This document shows positions 36,601-46,113 of a DNA stretch of 64,000 nucleotides, one piece after another. The stretch comes from Siderastrea radians (taxonomy: Eukaryota > Cnidaria > Anthozoa > Scleractinia > Rhizangiidae): NCBI GenBank assembly GCA_964017195.1, contig OZ024897.1:10263451-10327450 (forward strand). Reading direction: 5' to 3'. Both the position numbers and the translations under genes were made by a program. The number at the start of each line of letters is the position of its first letter. Positions within the stretch are counted from its first letter, which is position 1. Under the pieces are notes generated by a model. That model saw nothing but the letters and a program-made list of their open reading frames with translations. It searched no databases and was not told where the DNA came from.

Positions 36601-39600
36601 GGTCCAAACTAAACACAGCTGCACAAATATTGACAAAAATTCCGTTGCCACAATGATCACCGTCAGATTTTTAGATTTTTATGTTGCGGAATTCATCCGC
36701 TTTCCACTGCAGTTTACGTATATATATTTTTAATTTTATTTCATGTGGAGATCATCATAATATTTTCATTAAGTTAAACCTTAATGCATTTTGAACTTTC
36801 ACACGAGGCTTAAATGTGTTTTCACCGGAACAATATTTAAGAAGATAACCAGTGTTTTCCTCTGTTTTCGCCTTTTTGTGGTCTTTCTTATGTTTTTTCA
36901 TTCGATATACAAAAACAATTCGAAAGTATGACATTCCAAGAAAACGCAAAGGAAAGAAGTAAATGTCATTGTTTGATAAAACTGGTCGCCGTAGCAGTAA
37001 GTAAAATTCGTGGAAAGTTGCGCAGGGCCTGCCGATCCAGTTTCGATTTTTGGCGGCAAATTAGTTGCACGTGACACAGGCAAAAACATAATGGCGGATC
37101 TCTCGTGATCAGTCTTATCTTTTCCACGGAAAATAAGGGAAAGAGAACAAGAGGACTTTACTCAAGAGCGCACATAGAAAAGCAGGGTCTGAGCGCGGGT
37201 TAAATGGCGAAAGAAATCAAAGACGCTTAAAATGCATTAAGATGTCGAAACAACAAGTATCATTTTCCTCTAAGTCCATACCTTGGAGGTAAAAGCATAC
37301 AGTGTTGTTTTTTGATTAAATCCTCAGTCTTTTAGACTGTTGCAGTATGCTTGGATCGGAAAGTGTCATGGCACTTTTAGCCGTAAAAGCAACAAGTCCA
37401 AACTTAACATGCGTGGGGTTTGTTTTCGAAATTTTCGCGTTTGTAGCAGCGAAATTTTTCCCGGTCAATTTTGTACAATTTTCTCGGGAACAAAAAACGC
37501 AGAAATAATAGGCATAAGGGTGTATCGAGACGTTAACCAACAATGTAAATATAACTTGTAGGATTAGTTCGCCTTTCTTTTCCAGAGCGTTAACATTTCC
37601 GGAAGTCGAGTCGATTTAAAAATTCGCCGACAGCAGAGTCCTAAGAAGGATGTAAATAATCAGTCTGTTTCGAGCGTGGGACAATGAAAAAATCTGAGTC
37701 CCCGACGGGATCGAAGTTATGACCTTTCGTACACCGGTCGGACGCTCTAACCACTGAGCTAATGGGAGTCTCGTGGCGAGTAAGATCATAATTACTAGGT
37801 TCGTGGTGACACGCGTCCTGCAAACTGCCAGGGTCAGAAATGTCGAAAGCGCGCTTTAGGTCGATAAATGGAGAAAGCTGGTAAATTTCAAGCTCGGAAA
37901 GGAGTTCTGGATTGGTCAGTTTATGTCTCATTATGCGTGAAAAGGAATTACAAGTTCTTATTTTATATTTCTAGAACTCATCATTTACTTGGGTGACGTC
38001 TCTACCCGTGGGATATGCGCTTATAGTCTTTAGATAAGGAACGAATCAGAGTGCGAGCTCGCTCTTATCCTACGGTTCGGACTATAAAGCCTAAGCCAAA
38101 AGAGAACGAGATCAAAAGAGAACGGTTCAAACTCTCCCATAACACGAATAATGAGAGCTAGAGGCCAAAAAAGAACGAGAGTTTGAATTTCCATCAGTTC
38201 AAATGAAAAATTGAGCAGATTCAAATTCTTTAAGAGCGCACGAGAGTTGCCTAGAGTGCACGAGAGTTTCTGAGAGCACACGAGAATTGCCGAGAGGGCA
38301 TGAGAGTTTCCGAGAGGAGACGAGAGTTGCCGAGAGGCCACGAGAGTTGCCGAGGGCGCACGAGAGTTGCCGAGAGTGCATGAGAGTTTCCGAGAGGGGA
38401 CGAGAGTTTCCAAGAGGGCACGAGAGTTGCTGAGCACACAAGAGTTGCCGAGAGCACATAGTGGTTGCCAAGAGCGCACGAGAGTTGCCGAGAGGGCTCA
38501 GGAGTTGCTGAGCAAATATATTTTGTAGTGATTCGCTAATTACACAAGAGTATGTGCAGAGATGTATTGTGTTGTACAAGTATTTTAGGTGGCTGTAAGA
38601 CGTGATTAGTCCTCGGGGACTAATAGGGCTATTTAAGAGTTTGTAATTTATTCAAGAATCATTCGAAGGCATCTCTCTGTCAACTTTATTTTGTTTTCAT
38701 TTATAAGGATTTGTAGGTAGTTAGCTGAGATTCCTAAGATGTAAATCAGTTGTTGTATCGCTCGCTGTATGGACACGTAGCATCAATAAACGAGATGCCC
38801 GCCCCCTGATGCTGTGTGGTGTGTTTATTAAGATTAGTTACAAAATATTTTATAACCGTTTCCCTTGGATTAGAGTATAAATGAGAGTTGCCGAGAGCGC
38901 CCGACAGTTGCCGAGAGCGCATGAGAGTTTCCGAGAGCGCAAGAGAGTTGTCGAGAGCACACGAGGGCTGCCTAGAGCGCACGAGAGTTTAAGCCTAAAC
39001 GTGAGCCGAGAGTTAAAACTCTCGTCAGTTCTCAATCTCATTTGGCCAGGGCTTAACGATAATTAGCGTTTTACAGCTTTTACCCAGACTGGGATGACCA
39101 GCCAGCCAGATCTTTTGAACCCTGACTATAAACGGAACTTCAACTAAAATATATCTTTAATAGGCCTGAGCTTAAATGGGGGATGAAATTGTCTTGTTTT
39201 GCATTTCAGGCCACTGTGCCAAGCTCCAAGCTATCATTAACAAAGCAGCTACGGATCCAAAAGCTGCCGACAAACCCTGGCTTGTAGTCCTTGATGACGA
39301 CACGATTATGAGGTAAGTGGTTATATATCTTTTAGAATAATAAGAAATGCTTTATTCTATATATCACGGCTTCGTCACTTGCACTAAATTGTCAGTTGCT
39401 CCTATCTACGCTCTTCAGATGAGCGTTAGTTAACCCTTTAAGCTTTAAGCCCTGATGAAAATGAAATTTCTATTTACTTGATCACTACTTGTTTGAACAT
39501 TCAGGTGATGAGAATAATGGAAGTAATCACTGAGGATAAGATGTCTTGATATTTGGACAAATTCTCCTTACTAGTTCCATAGGAAATGTATGGAGATCAG

Positions 39601-42120
39601 TAATGAGAATATGCATTTTTATATCAGGGCTTAAAGGGTTAAGTGGTTGGCACGTTGGGTTTTTGACCTAAAGGGCGGTGGTTCGAGTCACGCCATTGCG
39701 TTGTTTTCTTTCCTGTTTTTACACTCTTTTTTGCCGAATACCCGTAAGCTCTTGCCAAAAAGAGTCGCAAGAAGGATCGAAGGTGGATACTTACGTTAAC
39801 TTGTGACTCCTTTTCTCCAGGACTCGCGTGTACTTGCGATGAATTGTGTTTACCTTGATAGAGCTGAAATTCGTGCGCAAGTTGGCGGAGGTTTTTCATC
39901 GTTTAGCCACTGACGCTTTCGGCTGATTAAGGTTTTTGGCTCTACCTAACACATATTCTGCTCAGTATATTTTCTCTAGTTTGGTTGCTTAGGTTACATC
40001 GAAATCACTCTGCGCCAATTGGCAACCCATGGAATGTGTGTATGCGCAAGCTGGCATCTCCACACTTGTGATGACTTGCGACTCCGTTTGGCCGAAGCTT
40101 AACAGTAACAGCAATAGCAACAGCAAACACGTGAACCTGTGAAATACCCAAATTCAAGCTCGCGGTTGGTCTCCCTGTACGAGCGGTTTCCCGAAGGTCA
40201 TGGGTTTGTACTGCTGTCGGGGAGTTTGTTCTTGTGGTCTCATGCTTATGACAAAGTTTTTTCTCTCAATGAAGACATCTAATATTGGCCCGCCGTATCA
40301 ATAGTTAATCTTGGCAAGAATTGACCACAAATGAAATAACCTATTCTTCTTGCGCAGTGTTCCTCGATTGCAGAAGTTGTTAGCGTGTTACGATCCAAAC
40401 GAAGTCACCTTACTCGGTGAGAGGTATGGGTACGGCCTGACGGGAGGGTATGGATACGAGTACATCACCGGTGGAGGCAGGTAAGTATACTAAAATCTAT
40501 GCCGATCTTCAAGGTGCCTTTTTGCCTCTCTTCCAAAGCGAGGCTAGCGCGCGTAAATGAGAACTCGTTTTCATGTGAGAGGCTTTTTTTGCCTCGCGTT
40601 GGAAAAGAGGCTAAAGGCAACCGGAAATGGCCGAGTAAGTTTGACTGCTGAAACACCGGCCTCGATCTGAGCGAAACTAAAGGTTCAAAATGGGTTCAAA
40701 ACTAGTCAAAGAGTTCAATGTTTTATAGAGTCTTGTTTACAAAACACAATGCAAAACATAACATTAACGACTGAACGCTTGGATGCTGGAGTGCTCACAT
40801 TACACAAAAGGGAACTGAGCAAGTGCAAAATTCGCGAATGCGTCTGTAGGGTGAGAGTGCGTACCGCGAGAGGCTGGTTAACAAGCCGCCATTCGTTGAT
40901 TGTAGGTTCTGGTACCTCCACTGGGAAGAATTTTTGGCTCTTCTTCTAGAGAAACAGAACGAGCGACTTGGAAAACGTCCAACGAATCACCAAGTAACAC
41001 GGGATTACTTTATCAGACGGAGGAATTCGTCTTTGGCCAGCGTATAAACGTTTTCGTGCGTTTTTTCTGCGTATAAGAAAAGTTTTGCTTTTTGACGCGA
41101 TAGAGTTGGTGCAAGAGAAAAAAAATCAGTAGAAAGGGAGGAGGGATAGAAGAAGCTTTAACTTGCTAACTTAAGTCTTCTTTGCGAACAAAAACCCAGC
41201 GAAACCCTAGCTACGCGGATTAATACTTCTTTACAAGGGTCATCTCTCCTTGCTGTTTTCCTAATCACGAGCGGAATTTTTTTTTTCAGTATGATCCTGA
41301 GCCGGGCTGGTATTGAAGCTCTATTAAAAAGCGATTGTAATTGCTGGGGACCAGACTCTCCCGACGATATGTGGCTGGGGAATTGTTTCAGAAGACTGGG
41401 AGTTCCTGTTACACACAGCCCCGCCTTCCATCAAGTACGTAAAATATCGCTTGTTTACTGTTTATTAAGGAACTCGATTTTTATAGTATATCAATTCAAA
41501 CCCAGCAAAGGATGGAGTCACGTTTCAAATTTTATCAGTAAATATCAATTTGTATTTTTGTTTCATTGCTACTTGTTTCACATCAGTTTTTGTTGATTTT
41601 AGTAATTAGCTCAGGACCCCACAACCATTGCAAAGCTTCAATTTCTGTCGTGTATAAATAGAGCGCTTTTCAACTCAGTGTCGTAAAACCAACACCAAAG
41701 TTATTGCCCCAGCCAATCACAACAAACAATTTGCCCAATGAGCCAATCAGAACTCGCGCAAAAACATGTAATCGACGCCAAGCCAAGCGCGGGAAAACGC
41801 GTGCGAGAAAAACACAATTGGATTTGGTTTGACTTCTGACTGGTTAAGAAAGTCGCGCGAGTTTTGTAGACCAAAAACGCAAATTACTTTCGACACTCAA
41901 TTGAAACCACTCTAAGGAATCTTATCTTATGACAGCTGTGAATACTCAACATAATGGTCCAAACGCAGCGCCTTTTTTAACCGTTTGTCAATGGTTTTTT
42001 CTATTTCAGGCCAAGCCTAATGAGTACGTCCCGTCACTTCTAGCGCACCAGACACCCATCTCATTCCACAAGCACGACTATTTAGATCCACTTGCTGTCT
42101 ACAAGGAGTATCTCAGTTGA
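22598..42120 (+). CDS. B3GLCT: Beta-1,3-glucosyltransferase (O-fucosylpeptide), B3GLCT
   Basis: Complete 14-exon gene, 482 residues (human about 498). Exons: 22598-22640, 22728-22804, 24019-24058, 24691-24803, 26301-26377, 26978-27223, 30153-30216, 31809-31934, 33262-33328, 34157-34270, 39210-39312, 40358-40480, 41290-41434, 42010-42120; all phases agree. In the ER the enzyme transfers glucose from UDP-glucose to O-linked fucose on thrombospondin type 1 repeats (family knowledge, CAZy GT31). Visible support: signal peptide [20 protein letters not shown]-glycosylation sequons [29 protein letters not shown], the metal-binding DDD at residues 351-353 in [17 protein letters not shown] and [26 protein letters not shown] and the final [10 protein letters not shown]. 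Oddities: intron 6 begins with GC (CAG/GCAAGT), its donor region is tandemly triplicated, and the protein ends at YKEYLS without the REEL-type ER-retrieval tail of mammals. Introns 7 and 10 hold antisense genes. Confidence 0.96.
22805..24018. other. B3GLCT intron 2, no supported gene
   Basis: Contains a 94-codon open frame (22960-23244) without splice support and a fragment of the TTAA MITE family at about 23855-23955 (GATGTTTAAACAAGTTCTCC). Otherwise nothing recognised. Confidence 0.5.
24283..24484. mobile_element. TTAA-type MITE, copy 4
   Basis: Flanked by TTAA (24279-24282 and 24485-24488). Ends CCCTTCAAGTCCC and GGGCTTTAAGGG. Lies in B3GLCT intron 3. Confidence 0.85.
25050..25451. mobile_element. 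402-bp MITE with TAAGGACGGTGCCTCC termini
   Basis: Left end TAAGGAAGGTGCCTCCTTTT and right end TTAGGAGGCACCGTCCTTA. Sub-terminal inverted segments are also present: AGCAAGGGCTATCAGAATCC with GGATTCCAATTGCCCTTGCT. A second copy begins at 63840 and runs off the window. Confidence 0.85.
26446..26477. repeat. (AAAT)n microsatellite
   Basis: Eight TAAA units just downstream of B3GLCT exon 5. Confidence 0.95.
27188..27500 (+). repeat. Tandem triplication of the B3GLCT exon 6 donor region
   Basis: A unit of about 130 bp, starting near the TTGGGCTTTGTCTGTACCCC that encodes the end of exon 6, occurs at 27191, about 27321 and 27452. Each copy repeats AACAGG plus the GC splice donor: GCAAGTT, GCAAGTT and GCGAGCT. 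Only the first is preceded by exon sequence in frame; extending to the second donor meets an in-frame TAA. Confidence 0.9.
28045..28325 (+). mobile_element. tRNA-derived SINE, nearly full length
   Basis: The A-box-like TGGTGTAGTGGTTAGCGC and B-box-like GGCTGTTCAAGGCC are at the spacing of a tRNA head. A conserved body follows (CTGGCGACATACTGCTGGGG, CACATCCAGGGGGGAGTAGC, GCTACAGAAACCGGGTTAAG). I recognise this body as a repeat common in cnidarian sequence; the subfamily name is unknown to me. Confidence 0.8.
28412..28614. mobile_element. TTAA-type MITE, copy 5 (inverted)
   Basis: TTAA at 28408-28411 and 28615-28618. Internal motifs appear in the opposite orientation to copy 6 (GGTGATCATTTCCTTTATTC). 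Confidence 0.85.
29459..29727. repeat. Diverged tandem duplication (about 148-bp period)
   Basis: Copies at 29459-29578 and 29607-29727 share TTTTGGACGTAGTTTGCACTG / TTTTGGACAAAGTTTGCACTG and GGACTAGCTTCTCTACTT / GGACTGGCTTTTCTACTT. Both end with ATGCGACCAAA or the related GTGCGACCAAA. In B3GLCT intron 6; not coding as far as I can tell. Confidence 0.75.
30438..30806 (-). CDS. Histone H2B, divergent variant, nested antisense gene
   Basis: Single-exon, 122-residue H2B. A short lysine-rich tail ([12 protein letters not shown]) precedes the histone fold with [34 protein letters not shown] and [20 protein letters not shown], ending [10 protein letters not shown] with the ubiquitin-acceptor lysine kept. 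It departs from canonical H2B in the segment between helix 2 and 3 ([14 protein letters not shown] versus the usual SRLAHYNKRSTITS), which suggests a variant. It lies antisense in B3GLCT intron 7. No H2A, H3 or H4 gene is next to it, and no histone 3' stem-loop (GGYYYTTNNNARRRCC) follows the stop. An AATAAA on the minus strand about 400 nt downstream suggests polyadenylated mRNA. Nucleosome component, nuclear. Confidence 0.95.
   Translation of the reverse strand: MPPKGADKKEKKVVVKGKGTDGKVKRAKRRKQTYAIYIYKVLKQVHPDTGISGKAMSIMNSFVNDIFERIATEASKLSTYSKKSTLSSREIQTAVRLMLPGELAKHAVSEGTKAVTKYTSTK
30881..30946 (-). promoter_or_regulatory. H2B promoter: TATA, octamer-like, CCAAT
   Basis: Upstream of the H2B start on the minus strand: CTATAAATAG at 30890-30881 (about 75 nt before the ATG), an octamer-like ATTTGCAA (7 of 8 to ATTTGCAT, plus-strand orientation) at 30910-30917, and CCAAT at 30946-30942. 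This TATA/octamer/CCAAT order is the usual H2B promoter pattern. Confidence 0.75.
31451..31654. mobile_element. TTAA-type MITE, copy 6 (best preserved)
   Basis: 204 bp between TTAA at 31447-31450 and TTAA at 31655-31658. Ends CCCTTTAAGCCCCAATAGTG and CTGGGGCTTAAAGGA. This copy best defines the family. Confidence 0.9.
32418..32726. mobile_element. 309-bp MITE with AAGCCGCGGCTACAC termini
   Basis: Left end AAGCCGCGGCTACACAAGCG and right end GCTCGTGTAGCCACGGCTT. The sub-terminal GATGGTGATGCGATTTTTTT mirrors AAAAAAATCGCATCACCATC. Located in B3GLCT intron 8. Confidence 0.85.
32654..33112. repeat. 229-bp tandem duplication
   Basis: 32654-32882 and 32883-33112 are nearly identical, both starting GGCGACGTGACAATTT and ending CCACCAGATTTATATTTG. 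The duplicated unit includes the right arm of the MITE plus about 155 bp of flank, so the duplication postdates the insertion. Confidence 0.9.
33443..33773. mobile_element. TTAA-type MITE, copy 7, interrupted
   Basis: The left part (TTGAAGCCCCAACAGTGAC) is separated from the right part (AGGAGAATAAAGGAAATGATC ... TATATCAGGGCTTAAA) by about 150 bp that includes an (ATT)n microsatellite at 33571-33605. Confidence 0.7.
34330..34500. repeat. Copies of the ~110-bp AGTACTGCTCAGTAGC repeat
   Basis: GTACTGCTCAGTAGCTTTCA then TTTGAATGGTCACACC, followed by CTTCCACAAACTC. This is the reverse complement of the family that forms the array at 53338-54030. Two partial copies in tandem, directly after B3GLCT exon 10. 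Confidence 0.75.
35326..35988 (-). CDS. Unrecognised 220-residue basic protein, nested antisense in B3GLCT
   Basis: A single open frame from an ATG at 35988 (A at -3) to TGA at 35326; the frame is open a further 114 nt upstream but without another ATG. It lies wholly inside B3GLCT intron 10 on the opposite strand. The protein is rich in K and R and low in hydrophobic stretches, with no signal peptide or membrane segment. Notable parts: [53 protein letters not shown], the serine run [33 protein letters not shown] and a C-terminal [10 protein letters not shown]. The length and composition make chance unlikely. The intronless form suggests a retrogene or an ancient single-exon gene. I do not recognise the family and assign no function. 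Confidence 0.65.
   Translation of the reverse strand: MPRNAMIGNDRGKLVMPRITGKELTDMSITGRRLLSPKRPPKDKEELPAKVSLKKVWPRNEVLTQERVIQKYLEKPRVKLPALAGATRLTNEERYDLQALLRVRCFDFSLQVRQLIPEWTRYRSNTKSSTSSSSCFRCYDPFTGGRNITRKRFPFVVYDQNWNEGQMPHKDTSRDKSRVLPLSSSVLEGQRVSLREKYKIEENDFVNRQTKRKGVGRLVP
37690..37780 (-). mobile_element. tRNA-derived SINE head / pseudo-tRNA
   Basis: The minus strand reads ATTAGCTCAGTGGTTAGAGC (A box) and, about 35 nt on, TTCGATCCCGTCGGGGACTC (B box). Acceptor pairing is imperfect and a SINE-like tail continues to 37641, so this is a repeat head rather than a working tRNA gene. Confidence 0.65.
38225..38515. repeat. 20-bp minisatellite, array 1
   Basis: Tandem units of about 20 bp of the form CACGAGAGTTGCCGAGAGNG or TTTCCGAGAGNG. 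Because 20 is not divisible by three, the minus strand reads as the same serine/leucine-rich peptide in all frames ([11 protein letters not shown]). In B3GLCT intron 10. Confidence 0.95.
38880..38995. repeat. 20-bp minisatellite, array 2
   Basis: Same 20-bp unit as at 38225-38515, about six units, separated from array 1 by roughly 365 bp of single-copy sequence. Confidence 0.92.
39434..39638. mobile_element. TTAA-type MITE, copy 8
   Basis: TTAA at 39430-39433 and 39639-39642. Ends CCCTTTAAGCTTTAAGCCC and TATCAGGGCTTAAAGGG. In B3GLCT intron 11. Confidence 0.88.
39643..39720 (+). mobile_element. tRNA-derived SINE head
   Basis: Starts directly at the MITE boundary: GTGGTTGGCACGTTGGG (degenerate A box), then GGTGGTTCGAGTCACGCC (B box). 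The 3' half of the repeat is not defined. Confidence 0.55.
40175..40250 (+). mobile_element. Degenerate SINE head
   Basis: CCCGAAGGTCATGGGTTTGT resembles the B-box region of the copy at 17933. B3GLCT intron 11. Confidence 0.35.
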
Positions 42121-42625
42121 TAGCGGTTCTCTGGAATACTAGTTATTAGGTTTATGGTCTTCATTACGATATGCGCAACCCAACGCTTCCTCAGATCAGA
42201 AGTGCAACCTCGTTCCCAGGGTTGAAAACCAAGAAGACCCTGGCGACGAGGTTTTCAGAAGCGTTGCCTGATTGAAGGTCGCAAAGGCACTTGGTAAACG
42301 TGTCAGCAAACTGTTCTAAAACAATTGATTTTGTAGAAGGGTATTTTACTAATGACAGAAAGCCATCGGGACATGACGATGACTTAAGTCTCGAGTTTTC
42401 ACGAAATAGAAGTGGCCTGAATAGTTTCTTCTTTGAGTAACGAAGAATACAAAGGGAGAAAAAGCCTTTCACAGTCAAATGAGGATTTTCTATGTAGAGT
42501 AGGTTAAATTATTACATTTCAAAAGATTGTGGAGTATCAGAATTGCCTCTTCAAGAGCAAGTATTTAATATCTCGATGTACTAATATATAGTTTCTGGGT
42601 AATAAACTTCAAGAAAAATTACTAT
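42121..42625 (+). terminator. B3GLCT 3' UTR and polyadenylation signal
   Basis: The sequence after the stop codon carries no further exon and contains a canonical AATAAA at 42601-42606, about 480 nt downstream of the stop. Cleavage is expected some 15-25 nt later. Confidence 0.65.
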
Positions 42626-42878
42626 GTTTGTTTAGTTGTTGGCTGTTTTGTGTTTCCCAAATCTGTAGTTGGATAGTGCTCATTTACGGCAAGCTTTGAA
42701 TACGCAGAAGTGGACATAATTGGAAGTAATTGGAAGTAATTGTTTTTAAGCCTTAAGAAACGCGACTGTTCAATTTTTGTCAATCTAAATGGTACGTATA
42801 CTATCGGTGATTTTAAGGTCACTTGGCTTTTGCCACTCTTTTTCCCGCCGTCATTCTGAATGTCAAGTACACCCACCG

Positions 42879-42950
42879 GATGGTCGCCAGGGCTTTATTC
42901 GTTATTGGGAGCCCGGACTCTCTGGGACGAGTAAGACCTGGCGACCATCC
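42879..42950. repeat. Hairpin with 14-bp perfect arms
   Basis: GGATGGTCGCCAGG at 42879 and CCTGGCGACCATCC ending at 42950, with a 44-nt loop. Lies in a 153-codon open frame (42789-43250) that I do not accept as a gene. Confidence 0.7.
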
Positions 42951-43250
42951 AACGCGAGAAACCTGCTGGCTCTGAGCACGAGATTGAAAAGAAAATCCCC
43001 TGACCCCATTGCAGGCTCAGAGACAACGAGCCCTGTCGCCACTTCGCTCCCATTACAGTTACCACTCTGCGAATCACAGAATCAGATGTGTCGGCACGAT
43101 CACTGTTCATTAGTCGAGCTTTGGATGAATTTACATAATGACGTTAATAGACTTAGGACGTTCTCCCTTAACCACAAATCTAGGAACGGAACTTTTGTAC
43201 TGGAAAGTATGGTTTTGCTTTTCATACCCCCAAGAAGAGAAAGAGACTGA

Positions 43251-45447
43251 CTTATGGGTAATTGTTTGATTAAAGTAAAAAACTCCGCACAAAAAGCAAA
43301 CAACCTTTTCCTCGAGATTCTAGATTCGTTGTGTTTTGAAGAGGTCGCATTTCATAGATGCATTTGCTATTGTTATTCCGAGGCAAAACGGACAAATTCT
43401 ACATTTGTTCTGTTTTTCTCTTCTATATGGGAAAAAGGAAAGTAATCTAACAAGAAAATAGAAATCAAAAAGGAATTGAAATAATCGCTTTTCTTCCAGC
43501 AGCTTCGGAATGCTGTGGCGGGCGCAGAAGATTAACCTTATAACGTGTGACCTCGCCTAAAAAAATATACATATCTGAAGATTTTGTTGTGTCGGGTAGT
43601 GTCAATCTTGGACTTCATTCTCTCGGCTTTATGCATAGTAGAAAAAAATATACTAGTCTAACCATATGTTCGAAATGCAAATTCCAGTGTAACTGAGGAA
43701 GACTTCACTAAGCACACTGTAAAGCAGCTATTTTGAAAATGTTCTTAGTAAACTGGAGCAACTCTGTCGGCATTATTATGAGGTATTTTATTAAATCAAA
43801 TTCAGCACAGTTTGTAACTTCAGTTTTGTCTACCGAAAGATTTTGACAACTGGAAGCAGGTTGTAACGCGAAAACGATGCGCACTTTGGACGTTTAAGTT
43901 CTTGCTGCGGTAACATAAAGAAACCAGAACACTTTTATGGGAACAATAGACGCCGAATTATCAGGAAATCGTAATGATTTATTTTCTTTAAGTTATCTTG
44001 ACTGTGGAGAATTTCGCCATTCTATTGTCCACAACATTAATTTTTTATTGCGCACTTTTTCGATAAAGCGAACAACTTCAGTGTTTTTGTAACTGGGCTT
44101 TTCATTAAATGCCTTTCTTTCTTTCTTTATCTTTCTTTTTGTTTCTTCTTCTTTTTTGTTTTCCACCTAAACTTGCCTTGAAGCGAAGAAATTTTGACTG
44201 CTACATTCACCTAGTAGAATTGTGAAATGCATGAAAAGATAAACTTTCGGCCAGTCAGAATATTATACCATAATCATTGAAATGAAATTAAAGATCGACG
44301 CTGAATTTAATTGGCCTTCTACTATTAAAAATTAAAAGTTGAATCACTGCGTTTTAAACATTTTCTAGCTTTCAAATATGAATTTTCACCACAATCAAGA
44401 AAGCGCAAAGTAAACTGGGACCTAGGTGTCCATCCACAGAGCTTGATCGCGGTTTCATCTAATTAAATCAAAATGCAGCTTTTCTAAATTGCGATTTTGG
44501 ACGCGGTGGTCAACCCTTTATCCCCGCAAATCACGATAGTTCGCCAAATTTCAACGCAAATGTGCGTAATTCGAAAGGCGGCATTTCGTTAACTGTAGTG
44601 TTACTTTTTTCTGATCTCGTATTCTCACTTGCAAAGTTGATACATCAAAATTTGATGTTTCAATTAGCCCTGAAAAGAAAATCGTTTTGGTATAATGAAA
44701 TTCATTTTCGCGTCCATTTTAATAATATACTTATAATTCACAAACTCTACAGGCGACTTAGTTGTTTTGTTATAAAAGATGTTTCATTAGATAAAGATTT
44801 TTTTTGTAATTTTTATTTTTACGGGTGTGTGTTTGTAATTCGCCCATATCTTTCACTGAACTTATTTTGACTAAAGCGTCCTGCTCATAAAAATGCGGTC
44901 TCCTTCACCGAAATTTGACAGAAAAAGTGTTTGGAACTTTTTATGTTATATTAAGAACTAATTGATTCTTGATAATAAAGTTTACATTTGCATGTTAAGC
45001 TTTGAGTGAACTAGACCTCCGGGTCGTTTTCAATACCATTTCATTAATGAGTTATGTTTCTACTTTCTTATCCATTTCAAAATCCACTGTCTACTAGGGA
45101 AAACGTATTTCCAACCTCTTCCTGCTTTTTCCTGATAGTATTTCAGCTAAACACAAACAATACTTTCTCCTGCACTCATCCTTTTAATAGAACACTGACA
45201 ACATCAGATACAGAAGGGCATAAAAAATTTAAAAAAATCCTGCTTCCCTCCTAGATCAAATTCAGTGCAAGCTTTCTGAGGAACGCACTTAAAAAGTTCA
45301 GTGCAAAACGTAATAGCTGGAGCAGAGTTCAAGACGTTACGTTTTTATGTGCACGTAAGTGATCACTGAAGCGTAAACTGAATTAAAACAAAAGGAGTGT
45401 ATTGTATTTTAAATTTTCATAACCGCCCTACTTTCTTGTACAAATAT
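43251..45447. other. Intergenic, no supported feature
   Basis: AT-rich sequence between the convergent ends of B3GLCT and the SOUL gene. Short open frames only. The 3' UTR of the SOUL gene should lie at the right end, but no clear AATAAA was seen close to its stop. Confidence 0.5.
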
Positions 45448-46113
45448 TTACTCGCTAACTCCGGCAGATTCTTGCTTTTCGTCTCCCTTTTTCTTCGTCT
45501 CGAACGAAGACTGAGGGTCTGCATAGAGCAGCACTTCATTGTGGCGGCCAAATAGGCGAAATGGTGGGTCATGGCCGGCCGTGATGTACTTGTTCTTTAC
45601 ATATCCCTTACCATCTCTATCCAAGGATTGCTTCAGCTTGTCCACATTTTCTCGCCAATCTTTCTCCTTAGCAAACCCACCGAAATGAGTTGCATACATC
45701 ACACAGCCTTCATCGGTCTCGTGAAAGACGGTGCTGTCTTTGGGAACAGGAGGGTTTTCTTGGTGCTCAGCTGGGGTGTAAAAACCCATTGCGAAACGTT
45801 TACATTTGCCATCGTCGTCGAGGTCTACATAGGAAGTAACCGGAACAGTCATGGCTACCTTTTGTCCTCCTTCGTTCTCACCCCTGATGTAATTAAACAG
45901 GCGCCAAAATCCGGTGCTCGAGCAATTCTCTAGGTTTCCTTCTTCGAATCTTGTCTTAGCCCAGTGTGAGCTTTCATACATGCGAACTTCATAGTCGTCT
46001 TTGCTTTCTAAGACCTTGAAGCGCGGACCTTCGGAACCTCGATAACTGTCGGGAACATGAAATTCACTGGGGTCCACTTTCGGCTTCTCCTCGCCTTTCA
46101 ACCAGCTAAACAT
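45448..46113 (-). CDS. SOUL-family heme-binding protein (HEBP1/2-like), intronless
   Basis: 221 residues from the ATG at 46113 (MFSWLKGEEKPKVDPSEF). The frame is open six codons further upstream, but those start with TTG. The whole SOUL domain (about residues 25-200) is in one exon: FKVLESKDDYEVRMYESSHW opens it, then GGQKVAMTVPVTSYV, MGFYTPAEHQENPP, KDSTVFHETDEG, MYATHFGGFAKEKDW and DPPFRLFGRHNEVLLY close the beta-barrel. SOUL proteins bind heme or other tetrapyrroles in the cytosol. There is no signal peptide. The C-terminal tail (ETKKKGDEKQESAGVSE) is charged and probably disordered. Animal HEBP genes usually have introns, so the single exon is worth noting. HEBP1 versus HEBP2 cannot be decided here. 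Confidence 0.9.
   Translation of the reverse strand: MFSWLKGEEKPKVDPSEFHVPDSYRGSEGPRFKVLESKDDYEVRMYESSHWAKTRFEEGNLENCSSTGFWRLFNYIRGENEGGQKVAMTVPVTSYVDLDDDGKCKRFAMGFYTPAEHQENPPVPKDSTVFHETDEGCVMYATHFGGFAKEKDWRENVDKLKQSLDRDGKGYVKNKYITAGHDPPFRLFGRHNEVLLYADPQSSFETKKKGDEKQESAGVSE

Noticed and set aside
38030..38579. Minus-strand frames of 149 and 126 codons
   Set aside because: They are translations of the 20-bp minisatellite, which yields the same peptide in all three frames.
42789..43250. 153-codon plus-strand open frame downstream of B3GLCT
   Set aside because: Low-complexity, mixed composition, spans a hairpin with 14-bp arms, and no domain or splice support. It begins after the B3GLCT polyadenylation signal. 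Could be a chance or mobile-element frame.
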